Below, piece after piece: positions 1-9,314 of a DNA stretch of 64,000 nucleotides. The stretch comes from JACVRW01 sp963819635 (lineage in GTDB: Bacteria; Actinomycetota; Thermoleophilia; Solirubrobacterales; Thermoleophilaceae), in assembly GCA_963819635.1 (NCBI GenBank), contig CAWFWX010000011.1:1-64000 (forward strand), read 5' to 3'. How positions within the stretch are numbered: the stretch's first letter is position 1; each line of letters begins with the position of its first letter. The notes beneath the pieces are model-generated. The model was given only the letters and a program-made list of their open reading frames with translations, was not told the origin of the DNA and ran no database searches. A program made the translations under genes and the position numbers.

Positions 1-1248
1 CCGCGGCCTGCTCCCGCACTCGCTGGTCCTTCGCTCGGGCGGCGTCGAGCCGCTTCTTCGCGCTCGGTGAGGGTCGCCGGCGCCTTGCGCTTCGGGATCT
101 TGGCCACCGGTTGCACGCAGACCGGGCACGGCTCACCCACGGCGAGGGCGCCGACGAGCCCGTCCGCGGCGTGGTCGACCCGCAGCGACTCGAGCGCCCG
201 CTCTGCCTCGGCGAACGCTTCCGACGCCGCGCTCACCTGGGCTACGGCGGCTTCGGCCGCGTGCCGGCGTCGGCCCGCGCGCTTCGAAGCTGCTCGAGCT
301 CGGCGGGGCGGCACGTGCCACGACGAGCGGGTCGCGGGCGCCCAGACCGGCGAGCGTCTCCTGGGCGGCGGTCACGCGACCGGCTGCGGCAGCCGCTCCC
401 TCGGTCGCGTCGTCGAGCACGGTGCCGGCCCGGTCGCGCTCTCGCGCGAGCTTCGCCACCGAGCCCGGCATCGTCGCCTGCTCCAGCCGATCGATGATCT
501 CTCGTTCGCGCGCCGCGGCGGCGGCCGCCGCTTCCTCGTCACGCCCGAGCTTGGTCAACGTTGCTCGTGCGCGCGCACCTGCTTCCGCAGCTCCCGGTAG
601 AGCGCGACCCACTGCTCCCAGACCTCGAGCTGTTCGGGGGAGCAGTCGGCGAGCCGTTCGAGGCGCTGCTCCGCCAGCTTCACGACGCTCTCCTGCTCGG
701 CCGCGCGCTGCGCCCGCTGCGCATCATGCGCTCGTAGACGTCGAAGCCGAGCAGCTTGATCAGGAGGTCCTGACGCCGGCCGGCTTGTCGTGGAGGAACC
801 GGGCGAACTCGTTCTGGGGCAGCACCACGGCCCGGGTGAAGTGGTCGAACGTCAGACCCAGGAGGCGCTCGACTGCCTCGTCCATCTCGCTCACCGAACC
901 CGCGAGCACGTCCCCGTCGACCGCTTCGAGCCGGGCTTCTCTCGTGCTGGCGCTGTTGCCCTTCCCCCGGCGCACGACTCGCGTCGCGATGTACCGGCGC
1001 CCGGCGGCCTCGAACGTCAGGCTGACCCGTGCCTCGATAGCACCCATCGTGACGATCGGCGCCACGCTGCCCTTGTTGCCGTAGCGGGAGACGCTGCCGT
1101 AGAGCGCGAAGCAGATCGCGTCGATCACGGTGGACTTCCCGGATCCGGTCGGGCCGACCAGCGCGAACAGGTCGGCGCCTTCGAAGTCGATCTCGGTGGG
1201 CTCGCGGAACGCGCCGAAGCCCTGCGCTTCGATCCGGACGGGTCTCAT
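1..1248 (-). CDS. sbcC: SbcC/Rad50-type ATPase, N-terminal half, frameshifted and cut by the window edge
   Basis: ATPase of the SbcCD (Mre11-Rad50) DNA-end-processing complex. From the ATG at 1248 the protein opens MRPVRIEAQGFGAF, followed by the Walker A loop GPTGSGKST (about residues 32-40) and the Q-loop region VVLPQNEF. Clean reading stops near 773, and the same protein continues in other frames as alanine/glutamate/arginine-rich coiled coil. The codons at 117-128 read C-P-V-C, the zinc hook at the tip of the coiled coil, so roughly the first half of the protein is present; the C-terminal arm and Walker B lie outside the window. Its ATG overlaps the sbcD stop (ATGA). At least three frame changes break it, while motifs remain intact across them, so sequence error is more likely than decay. 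Family assignment is secure. Confidence 0.88.
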
Positions 1249-2407
1249 CGGGTCAGCTCGTCGTCGAGCAGCCGGGCGAAGAGCGCGTCGAGGCGATCGT
1301 CTTCGACGTTCTGCTCCGCGAGGTACGCGGAGAAGAGCTCGTGGGGACTGCGGCCGCTTCGCTCCGCGGCGGCCGGTGATCGGTCGCGGTCCGCCGCATC
1401 GATGCGGACGTCGACGACCCGGTCGCCGAGCAGCGCGCGGACGTCGTCGGCGAGGCCGGCACGGGCCGGCTCGGTGACGTGCACCCGCAACCACGCGCGG
1501 GTGAGGTCCTCGGCCGATGCGGTCGTCCTGAGCTCCTCGAGCGAACCGGTGAGCGTCCGCAGCTCCTCGCCGGTCGTGAGCGGGACCTGCTCGATCGACG
1601 CGGGCCGGCCGGGAGCCGCGTCGACGACGAGGACGTGCTTGCCCGCGCCCGCCTCGCCGAAGTCGACCTGGATCGGGGAGCCGGAGTACCAGATCGGTGG
1701 ACCGCCCGGCATCTTCTGGGCGAGATGCAGATGACCGAGCGCGACGTAGCCGGCGGTGCCGGGGAACGAGCTCGCGTCGATCCAGTAGTCGTCACGCGCG
1801 CGGGTCTCGGCGTCGCGTTCTCCGCCGCCGGTCTTGCCGCCCCGCACCATGCCGTGGGCGACCACGAGGTTCACCGCGCCGGACCCGAAGTCGGCTGTGA
1901 GCGCGGCGCAGGATGCCGCGGACCTTCTCCGCGTAGAGACCCTCGTTCTGGAACGCTTCCAGGCTCATGAGCTGCGCGGCGCGCACGGCGTAGCGCTGCG
2001 AGCAGAACGGGAGCAACGCGAAGGTGCGCGCGCTGCCCCCGCCGCCGTGGTGTGCTCCAGCACCCCGCCCGCCTCCGGCCTCGCGACGTGTCCGAGGACG
2101 GTGATCCCGAGCTCGCCCATCAACGGCCGGATCGCTTCGAAGCGAGCGGGGTTGTCGTGGTTCCCGGCGATGACCACGACCTTGGCCCCCGTGTCGTGCA
2201 GGTCGAGCAGTGCCCGCAGCACGACGGTCTCCGCATCGGCGGTCGGTGCCGCCGACTCGTAGAGGTCCCCGGCCACGAGCACGAGGTCGACGTTGCGGTC
2301 GGGGCCGTCGCGGCGATCTCGGCGAGGACCCGCCGGTGCTCGTCCAGCCGCGAGATCCCTCGGATCGTCTTGCCGACGTGCCAGTCCGACGTGTGGAGAA
2401 TCCTCAC
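1245..2407 (-). CDS. sbcD: SbcD/Mre11-type nuclease, frameshifted
   Basis: Metallophosphoesterase nuclease subunit that pairs with SbcC. The chosen start is the GTG at 2407 giving MRILHTSDWHVGK, the usual opening of the family. All five metal-ligand motifs are visible: DWH near residue 9, AGDLYE, GNHDNP, AHGM and GHLHL. The coding frame changes three times, near 2305, 2035 and 1905; joining the pieces restores one continuous SbcD of about 387 codons, the expected size for the nuclease plus capping domain. It overlaps sbcC by four bases, so the two are translationally coupled. Upstream lies a pair of 60-bp palindromic repeats and then herA on the same strand. Confidence 0.88.
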
Positions 2408-2420
2408 GTGCTGCTCTTCC

Positions 2421-2540
2421 GAAGGTCTCCCACGGCCGATCGCCGAGCCGCGAATGCCGGACGGCCGTGGGCGGTCTCCCGAAGATCTCCCACGGCCGAT
2501 CGCCGGACCGCGAACGCCGGACGGCCGTGGGCGGGTCCTC
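2421..2540. repeat. Two tandem 60-bp palindromic units between herA and sbcD
   Basis: Units 2421-2480 and 2481-2540 are near-identical. Each contains a perfect 10-bp inverted repeat, cccacggccg ... cggccgtggg, with arms at 2429-2438/2462-2471 and 2489-2498/2522-2531 and a 23-base loop. The spacing is exactly 60 bases. The array fills the gap between the herA stop and the sbcD start, so it could be a processing or termination structure, a protein-binding site, or a mobile palindromic repeat. The function is unknown. Confidence 0.8.
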
Positions 2541-4261
2541 ATGTGCCCGGGAGACCCGCGAATGGATCCGGGTCTGTGTCACCCGTGAGATCGGCGTCGA
2601 CGCGTCCGCCGCGGACCTCGTCGGGGCGGGTCGCCCACGCGGGGAACGGGAACTCGGCCACCAGTGGCACGGGGATCTCCGGTTGCGCTGACGAACATCG
2701 TGCCCGGCTTCGCGATCGGGCCCGCTCCCGGTGTGTGGTCGCGGAGGAAGCCGTACTCCGGCCGCATCGCCTCGGCGGCGTCGAGCCGGCCGGCGACGCG
2801 GAACGCCGAGTTGGCGATGATCCGCCGTTCGACCTCGCTGGCGGTCTGCTGCGGCGCCGATCAGGATGATGCCGAGCGAGCGGCCCCGCTCGGCGACGTC
2901 GAGCAGGATGTCCTTGATCGGGCTCTGCCCCTCGCGCGGCGCGTACTTGTTGAGCTCGTCGAGGACGACGAACAGCAGCGGCCGGGGCGCGCCCGACGCC
3001 TCCTTCTCGTCGAAGGCGCGGCGGAGCGTGACGCCGACGACGAAGCGCTTCGCGCGGTCGGGCAGGTTGTGGAGGTCGACGACCGTGACCTTCGCGGACT
3101 CGGCCGTGCGGATCTGCCGGCTCGGACGCAGCGGGACGTCCGCGCGCATGAGATGGCCGAGCGCCCGTTGCGAGGACAGCAGTCGTCGAATGAACGCGTT
3201 GATCGTGCCCGTCCCGATGGCCCGTCCGGCCCAGTCCAGCTCGTGGCGTCGTCGGTGACCCGCTCCACGATGAGCTCGACGAGCTCGTGGTAGGTGGTGA
3301 CCGTCTCGCCGTCGATCTTCCAGATGCCGTCGTCACCGATGCGCTGGCCGTCGACCTTGAGCTTCCGGACCACGTTGTGGATCACCATCGTGTACTGCTG
3401 GCGCTCGTCCTCCGCGTCGGCGAACACGAACGGAAGGAGCTCCTGCTCGACGAACTCGGCGATGGTCCAGTAGTAGGTGCTGACCCCGATCGTGCGCGTG
3501 GCGATGTCCGGGCCGTCGTGGGATCGGCGCCTTGCGCGGCGAGCCGTAGACGGCGACCGAGTCGAACGGGTTCGGCTCGAGGCCCAGACGCCGGTAGCGG
3601 TCGTGCTGCAGCTCGTTGAGCCTGGAGTTCAGGTGGTCGAGGAACAGCAGGTCCTCGCCCTTCACGTTGAAGATGAGCGCCTTGGTGTTGATCGCCTCCG
3701 CGCCGAGCACGCCCGAGTGGAAGAGCGAGTAGAGGAGGAACGTGGCGTAGGTGGTCTTGGTCGCCACGCCCGAGATGCCGCTGATGTTGACGTGCGCGCC
3801 GCGTGTCCCGTCGAGGAACTCGAGGTTGAGGTACAGCGGTCGTCGTCGTGATCGAGCCCGATCGGGAGCTCGGCTGCTCCATCTCGTCGAAGTAGAGGGC
3901 CTCGTCGCGCTCCTTGCCCTCGGCGCGGCGCACCTCGGCGCCGGGCAGCGGCGGCACGTAGATCTCGGGCTCGACCCGGCTGACGGTGATCTCGGCGACC
4001 TCGATCGCCTCGCGGGGAGGATGCCGTCCTCGACGAGGAAGACGTCGGAGTCGAAGTGCGCCCCTTCGTGGCGCGCGTTGATCTGGCTGACGACGCCGGA
4101 GACCGTGACGGTCTGGTCGTCGGGCAGCGGACGGGCGCACACCACGACGTCGTCGAGCTGCAGGTAGCGCTCGGGCTGAGCGCGACCGAGAAGTGCAGCG
4201 GAGTGCTGTCGTCGGTGCCGACGACCCGGCCGACCGGCCCCGCGTGCTCCTGCTCAGCCAT
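2539..4261 (-). CDS. herA: HerA-type DNA-translocating ATPase (DUF87), frameshifted
   Basis: HerA/FtsK-superfamily hexameric ATPase that in archaea works with NurA, Mre11 and Rad50 in DNA end resection. From the ATG at 4261 the protein starts MAEQEHAGPVGRVVG, a HAS-barrel-like N-terminus. A Walker A loop GISGVATKT lies near 3780 and a Walker B strand LLFVVLDELNKY near 2960, followed by the serine/arginine-rich segment AERGRSLGIILIGA typical of HerA. Total length is about 574 codons, normal for the family. The frame changes about six times (near 4180, 4015, 3845, 3510, 3235 and 2850), and each break is bridged by unambiguous homologous sequence. No NurA is visible; a neighbour beyond position 1 could supply it. 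Confidence 0.82.
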
Positions 4262-4369
4262 CAGGGCGAACGCAGGCCGGAGTGGGCACGAAGTGCGGAG
4301 GCAGGAGCGACCATCATCGCCGAGCGTATCGAGCGCTTGGGACAGGAACGGACCCTGTCGGAGCCCCGC

Positions 4370-4964
4370 TCAGGGTGATTCGGCGACGACGAGCGAGTCG
4401 AGGACCTGCTCCAGCACCGCCCGGAGGCGGGCCCGGAGCTCCTCGGTCGTGACCCCGAGCTGGCGGCGCCCGCGGCGTCGCCGTAGATCGCGACCGCGAT
4501 CGAGGTGGCGAGGCTGAAGACGTGCGCGGCGTCCGCGTCGAGATCGGGCGGGATCGTGCCCTCATCGGCCTGCGCGGGTAGCGGGCGCGGGTCGCGTCGA
4601 GGAACGGGAACGGGTGGTAGTCGGGGTCGCCGTCGAGCGCGAGGAGCGCGGGCGAGGCGTAGGCGCGGTCGTTCACCGATCACGTCGAACATCCGGGTGC
4701 GGCGCTCGACGTACGGGAGGTCGCCCATCTCGCGGATCGCCGTCGCCAGGTGGTCGGTCTCGCGGTTGAGCGCGGCGCGGAGCAGACCCTGGCGCGATCC
4801 GAACAGGTGGTAGATGTTCGCGGGGGTGACGCCGCACGCGGTCGGCCACCTCGCGCAGGTTCAGGCCCGCGAGCACGCCCCGCTCGTCGAGCAGGTCGAG
4901 CGCCGCGTCCATGAGGGCGTCGCGCTGTCGAGATCTCCGGGCCGTCGCCGCCGCTGCTCATCAT
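4370..4964 (-). CDS. TetR-family transcriptional regulator, frameshifted
   Basis: One-domain DNA-binding repressor family. The start is one of the paired ATGs at 4964/4961 (MMSSGGDGPEIS). The helix-turn-helix can be pieced together from adjoining frames: LREVADRVGVTPANIYHLFG, then SRQGLLRAALNRE, which is the classic TetR recognition helix and following helix. The C-terminal ligand domain is also recovered in pieces (IPPDLDADAAHVFSLATS). Four or five frame changes interrupt it, near 4925, 4840, 4670, 4580 and 4460. It sits just downstream of the DapB-like dehydrogenase on the same strand and may regulate it. The ligand is unknown. Confidence 0.75.
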
Positions 4965-5020
4965 CCCCAGGCTCTCACTCCGGGCGGTAGACGACGAGCA
5001 GGTCGCGGACGCGACCCGAG

Positions 5021-6092
5021 CTACTTGCGGCGGAGCAGGCCGCGGCCGGGGACCAGGGGCAGGTCGAGGACGGACAGCAGCCCGGGCGCCGCATCGCAGA
5101 CCGCCGGGATCGCGTTGACGAGCCGGGCCGCGGTCCCGCACGAGACCGCCGGTGTTGTGGTCACCGTCGTCGCCCATCATCTGGACGTCGCAGGTGTAGC
5201 TCGGATTCCCGGTCACGATGACCCGGTAGCCGCTGTGCCCGACGGGCTGGGGCCAATCCGGCGCCAGGCGGTCGTCGAGGCGGGTCACGTGCTCGAGGAC
5301 GATCCGGGGCTCACCGTCGATGATGCCCTGCACCTCGAAGCGCATCGCGGCCGTCGTCCCCTTCTCGACGACGCCGAACCCGAGGTCGAGCGTCTCTTCG
5401 GCCGGCAGCCGCTCGTGCACCTCGCGCAGCTCGTCGACCTCCACCCCGAGCCCCGCGGCCAGCACCTTCACCGTGCCACCCCACGCGAACGAGAGGACGC
5501 CGGGGATGAGCAGCAGTGGTGTTGCGTCGAGCGGTTGCCCGAAGCCCATCGTGTCGAAGAGCACCGTCGGCTGCGTCGTAGGTGCGCGTAGTTGACGACC
5601 TCCATCACGCGCACCGAGTCGATGTACTCACACTGTCCGGTGAGGACGAGCGGCAACAGGTCGTTCGCCCATCCCGGGTCGATGCCCGACGTGAAGCACG
5701 AGACGGCCGCAGCGTCGCACGCGCTCTTCGAGCGGCTTGCGCATCGTCGGCGCGACGTGCGGCGGGTAGACGAGCGGCACGACCGAGCTCGAGACGATGT
5801 TCTTGCCCGACGCCACGATGCGCGCCATGTCGGCGATCGCCTCGGCCGGCCGCAGGTCTGCGGTCGCGGTGTAACAGACGCAGTCGGCGTCGAGCGCGAG
5901 CAGCGCGTCCACGTCGTTGGTCGCGGTCACGCCGACGGGGTCGATGCCGACGATCTCGCCCGCGTCGCGACCGGCCTTGTCCTCGCTGTGGACCCAGAGC
6001 CCCACGAGCTCGAGCTCCGGATGCTCGGAGATCAGGCGGACGGCGTGGCGCCCGACGTTGCCGGTGCTCCACTGGATGACCTGGTACGTCAC
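5021..6092 (-). CDS. NAD(P)H-dependent amine dehydrogenase-like protein (DapB N-terminal fold), frameshifted
   Basis: Dihydrodipicolinate-reductase-fold dehydrogenase of the group often named 2,4-diaminopentanoate dehydrogenase-like, common in mycobacteria and acidimicrobia. The GTG start at 6092 is preceded by atgagga, a possible ribosome binding site. Residues 1-25 read MTYQVIQWSTGNVGRHAVR, a Rossmann opening with the GNVG dinucleotide loop, followed by conserved ELVGLWVHS and ADCVCYTATADLRP. The frame changes near 5700, 5575 and 5135; the final stretch ends GRGLLRRK before the stop at 5021. About 357 codons in total, the usual family size. The substrate cannot be told from the sequence. 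Confidence 0.75.
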
Positions 6093-6300
6093 GATTCCTC
6101 ATTTCCGGGGTCGAGTGGCCGGAGCGTAGGCCCGGCAAGCCCGATCCGTTGATTCTGCGCCGCTTTCCCACGTTATGGGTGTGCATTCGGGCATGGATGA
6201 CCGGGCAAACGGGTAGGCCGCTCCGGTGCCCCACTTGGCGGTCCCCGCCGACCTCCCGGTAACCTGAGCGCTTCCGTGACGTCCCGCATATCTCCTTTCG

Positions 6301-7243
6301 TTGCGCGCGGCCCAGCGGTTGGCGGTGGCCCTGCTGGCAGTGACCTTCGTGCTCAGCGCGCCCACCGCAGCGATGGCTGCGTCGCGCCCGGGTGACGCGG
6401 CGAGTGACGCCGACAGTCGGGTCGAGTCGGCCCGTCGGGCGGCCAACGCGGAAGGCAGTCGGTACATGGCCGCGTGAGTGCCTTCGAGGGGCTGCGCACG
6501 CAGGCCGCGGGTGTCGAGACCGAGATCTCCGAGGGTGAGCGACGCGCGGCGTCGCTGCGACGCATCGTCCAGAAGCGCGCTGGCCAGCGCGTACAAGCGC
6601 GCCGGATCGAGCTTGCCGTCACTGCTGGCGGTGGGTGACGTCGCCGACATGATGCGCAGCGACAAGCTGCTCGCGAAAGCGAACCTGAACGACTCCGACG
6701 CGCTCTCGTTGCTGAACGCGGAGCAGGAAGATCTCCGCATCCGGCGCGCCGACCTGCAACAGCTGCAGGAGCAGCAGGGCAACGCGCTCTCGGCGCTGCA
6801 GCGCGGTGAGCAAGCGAGCAGACGCACTGCTCGCGTCGGCGATGCAGAGCCGGCAGGACGTCCGGGCGCGACTGGCCGCCCAGGCCGCGGCCACCCGCGC
6901 CACGCAGGGACCGCGAACGTCGAACCGTCGCACCACCGCTCCGATCGCTGCGGTCGTTCCCGCGCCGAACTCGGCCCCGTCGGGTGCCCAGGGCGCCGAC
7001 CCGTTCCTCGCGTGCGTCCGTCACCGAGAGAGCCGCGGCAACTACAGCGTCGTCAATCCGAGCGGCCCGTACTACGGGGCGTACCAGTTCCTCACGTCGA
7101 CCTGGAACGTGACCGCACGCCACGCGGGACGCCTCGACCTCGTCGGCGTCATCCCCTCGCAGGCATCACCGGGTGACCAGGACGCGATGGCCTGGCACCT
7201 CTACCAGTGGCAGGGTTCCGGACCCTGGGGCGGGGCCTGCTGA
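6301..7243 (+). CDS. Secreted resuscitation-factor-like lytic transglycosylase with coiled coil, frameshifted
   Basis: Exported cell-wall hydrolase. A TTG at 6301 opens a signal peptide (LAVALLAVTFVLSAPTAAMA), then a long alpha-helical coiled-coil region rich in Glu, Gln, Arg and Ala (about 6400-6830) resembling the regulatory coiled coil of RipA/CwlO-type hydrolases. The C-terminal domain is a transglycosylase-like fold: FLACVRHRESRGNY contains the catalytic glutamate, followed by NPSGPYYGAYQF, and it ends WQGSGPWGGAC. The frame changes near 6475, 6560-6630 and 6805. The start is uncertain because the 5' end may itself be shifted. The downstream ADH fragment starts three bases after its stop. 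Confidence 0.72.
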
Positions 7244-7246
7244 CCG

Positions 7247-7490
7247 GTGCGCGCACTGAGGCTCACCGAGTGGCAGCACGAACCCGAGCTCCTCGAGATC
7301 GCAGATCCTGAGCCCGGCCCCGGCGAGGTGCTCGTCCGCATCGGCGGCGCGGGTGCCTGCCACTCGGACCTCCACCTGCTGCACGAGTTCCCACCCGGAC
7401 TGCTCCCGTTCGATCCGCCGTTCACCCTCGGTCACGAGAACGCGGGCTGGGTCGAGGCGGTCGGCACCGGGGTCACCGGGCTCGAGGTCG
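7247..7490 (+). CDS. Zinc-dependent alcohol dehydrogenase, N-terminal fragment truncated at the junction
   Basis: Medium-chain dehydrogenase/reductase N-terminus. The GTG at 7247 starts MRALRLTEW. Zinc-ligand regions of the GroES-like domain are present: GACHSDLH and GHENAGWV. Homology runs cleanly to GTGVTGLEV (about codon 81) and then stops abruptly; the next bases belong to a histidine kinase in another frame, leaving only seven unrelated codons before a stop at 7513. The NAD-binding domain (more than 200 residues) is missing. It is best read as an intact gene cut by a false join rather than a real short protein. Confidence 0.8.
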
Positions 7491-7497
7491 CGCCGGC
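7482..7497. other. Apparent chimeric junction between two unrelated genomic segments
   Basis: Left of about 7490 the plus strand encodes the middle of an alcohol dehydrogenase GroES domain. Immediately right, in a different frame, it encodes the last strand of a histidine-kinase ATPase domain (AGTTIEVTLP). Neither gene has its other half nearby, there is no repeat, transposase or integrase, and the density of frame changes drops sharply on the right-hand side. Confidence 0.8.
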
Positions 7498-7929
7498 ACG
7501 ACCATCGAGGTGACGCTGCCGGCGACCGAGGCGGAGCTGCCCGACGAGCCGAAGGCCGACGAAGGCTCCGACGGCGCCATGCAGGGCGAGACGATCCTCG
7601 TCGTCGAGGACGAGGCCGCGGTGCGGCGCCTCACCTGCCGCATCCTCGCGCGCGAGGGATACACCGTCCTCGAGGCCCCGGACGGCCGTCAGGCGCTCGA
7701 CACCTGGGACGCCCACCCCGGCGAGATCGACCTGCTGCTCACCGACGTCGTGATGCCGGGGATGAGCGGCAAGGAGCTCGCCGAGCGCCTGGGAATCGAA
7801 CCGGTCTTCATGTCCGGCTACACCGACGACGTGATGCTGCGCCACGGCATGGAGGGCCTCCGCCTGGTGCAGAAGCCCTTCGACGCCCAGACGCTTCTCG
7901 GCGTGATCCGCAGCGCGCTCGACGCCTAG
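7491..7929 (+). CDS. Hybrid histidine kinase, C-terminal fragment: end of the ATPase domain plus a receiver domain
   Basis: Two-component signalling protein lacking its N-terminus. The first codons, AGTTIEVTLPATE, match the closing strand of a HATPase_c domain. A short linker follows and then a complete receiver domain: acidic pocket ILVVEDEAAVR, phospho-acceptor Asp in LLLTDVVMPGMSG, the Ser/Thr switch in FMSGYTD and the conserved Lys in VQKPFD. A GTG at 7510 could start a stand-alone receiver, but the strand before it argues for a truncated hybrid kinase. It ends in a CTAG shared with the convergent uridylyltransferase gene. Confidence 0.82.
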
Positions 7930-9287
7930 CCCTCGAGCAGCGCCCCGTCGGGTATCTCGGCGGGCCCCTCGATATGCACGCGGCCGCGCACGCGGACGTC
8001 GCGGCCGAAGCGCACGTCGCCGTCGACCTCGAGGCGGTCCGCCTCGATCAGCGAGGGCGGGCCGGCGGGGAAGCGCGACTCGAAGTCGCGCAGCAGCTTG
8101 AACTCGCCGGACAGCTCCACGATCGGCGCGGCCTCGCGCCCGGGCGCGAGCTGGACGGTCCAGTCATCGGCCAGCTCGTACGCGTCGGAGCGAACGACGA
8201 GCAGATGGCTAGTCGTCTTGACGGGCGCGAACCGCGCGCGTGGCACGTGCACGGCGGCGGCGCCGTCGAAAACGCCGATCGCCGCACCCATCGCCGTCTC
8301 GAGCTGAATCACCTCGGGCGAGGACGGGTCGCTCGGGTCCACGGTCTTCCTGTTCACGATCATCGGAAGCCCGAGCACGCCGTCGCGCTCGTCGAGCGCC
8401 CGCTTCAGGGCGCGCAGGTTGACCCAGATGTTGTTCGCGTTGAAGAAGCGGTGCCGACCGATGTCCTCGAAGGCGTCCTGGTCCTCGTCCGGGACCTGGG
8501 CCGTCTCGCGGAGCACGAGGCCGCCGTCATCGCGGCGCCGTGCGAGGTGGCCCCCCTTCCGGTCCGCCTCGGTGCGGTCCACGACCTCGGACAGGAAGGG
8601 CAGCTCCTCGCGCGCGAACCAGCTCAGGATGCGCGGCTCCAGGACCGCGCCGAGGTTGTCCGAGTTCGAGAGGAACAGGTACTCGTAGCCCCGGTCGAGC
8701 AGCGTGTCGAGCGTCCCCGACGTGGCGAGCGAGGTGAACACGTCCCCGTGCCCGGGCGGCGCCCACTCGAGCGCATGGTCCCGCTCCCAGCTGACCGGCT
8801 CGAAGCCGTCCGCCAGCAGCTTCGGCACCTTGCCCTGGACGAAGTCGAGCGGCAGCCCGTCGAGCGCCAGCTCGGGGTAGCGCTCGAGCGCGGCGAGCGT
8901 GTCGTCGCGGGTGGCGAAGCTGTCCATCAAGAGCAGCGGGATCGGCGCGTCGTGGCGCTCGCGCAGGTGGAGCACCTGGCGCGCGATCACGTCGAGGAAG
9001 GTGTACCCGTCCTTCACCTCGACCAGCGACTTGGCCCTCGTCATTCCCATGCTCGTGCCGAGCCCGCCGTTCAGCTTCAGCACGACCACGCGCTCGAGGT
9101 CCGACTCGTCGGCGTCGGGAAGCGCATCCACGCCCGGCACGTCCGTGAGCGGCTCGAGCTCGGCCTCCGGCAGCGTGCCCTGGTCGCCCTGGCGCAGCAG
9201 CTCCTCGTAGTGCGCGAAGGTGTCGATCGCGATCTCGGGCAGGCCCTCGCGCCGCATCTTCTCGGTCGCCTCGCTCACGGGCGGCAT
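7926..9287 (-). CDS. UTP--glucose-1-phosphate uridylyltransferase, eukaryote-like UDPGP family
   Basis: Makes UDP-glucose from UTP and glucose 1-phosphate in the cytosol. The 453-residue protein carries the UDPGP-family nucleotide loop LNGGLGTSMGMTRAKSL at about residues 72-88, followed by PLLLMDSF, FLSNSDNLGA and FFNANNIWV, and ends in a beta-helix-like segment rich in Val and Gly (VDGDVRFGRDVRVRGRV). This family is unrelated to bacterial GalU and is patchily present in actinobacteria. It supplies a precursor for the UDP-sugar dehydrogenase and glycan genes further along the window, although it is not in their operon. Its TAG stop shares CTAG with the receiver gene. Confidence 0.93.
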   Translation of the reverse strand: MPPVSEATEKMRREGLPEIAIDTFAHYEELLRQGDQGTLPEAELEPLTDVPGVDALPDADESDLERVVVLKLNGGLGTSMGMTRAKSLVEVKDGYTFLDVIARQVLHLRERHDAPIPLLLMDSFATRDDTLAALERYPELALDGLPLDFVQGKVPKLLADGFEPVSWERDHALEWAPPGHGDVFTSLATSGTLDTLLDRGYEYLFLSNSDNLGAVLEPRILSWFAREELPFLSEVVDRTEADRKGGHLARRRDDGGLVLRETAQVPDEDQDAFEDIGRHRFFNANNIWVNLRALKRALDERDGVLGLPMIVNRKTVDPSDPSSPEVIQLETAMGAAIGVFDGAAAVHVPRARFAPVKTTSHLLVVRSDAYELADDWTVQLAPGREAAPIVELSGEFKLLRDFESRFPAGPPSLIEADRLEVDGDVRFGRDVRVRGRVHIEGPAEIPDGALLEG

Positions 9288-9301
9288 GCTAAGCGGCCAG
9301 G

Positions 9302-9307
9302 TATCGT
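9302..9307 (+). promoter_or_regulatory. Leaderless -10 box TATCGT for the GNAT gene
   Basis: TANNNT hexamer seven bases before the GTG at 9315, with no ribosome binding site. It is one of a recurrent set in this segment. Confidence 0.5.
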
Positions 9308-9314
9308 CGGCGCC

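Noticed and set aside
6120..6300. Possible cyclic-di-AMP (ydaO) riboswitch before the transglycosylase
   Set aside because: The gene type often has one and gggtagg- and gtaacct-like pieces are present, but the conserved GGGGGAACC core and pairing order could not be found.
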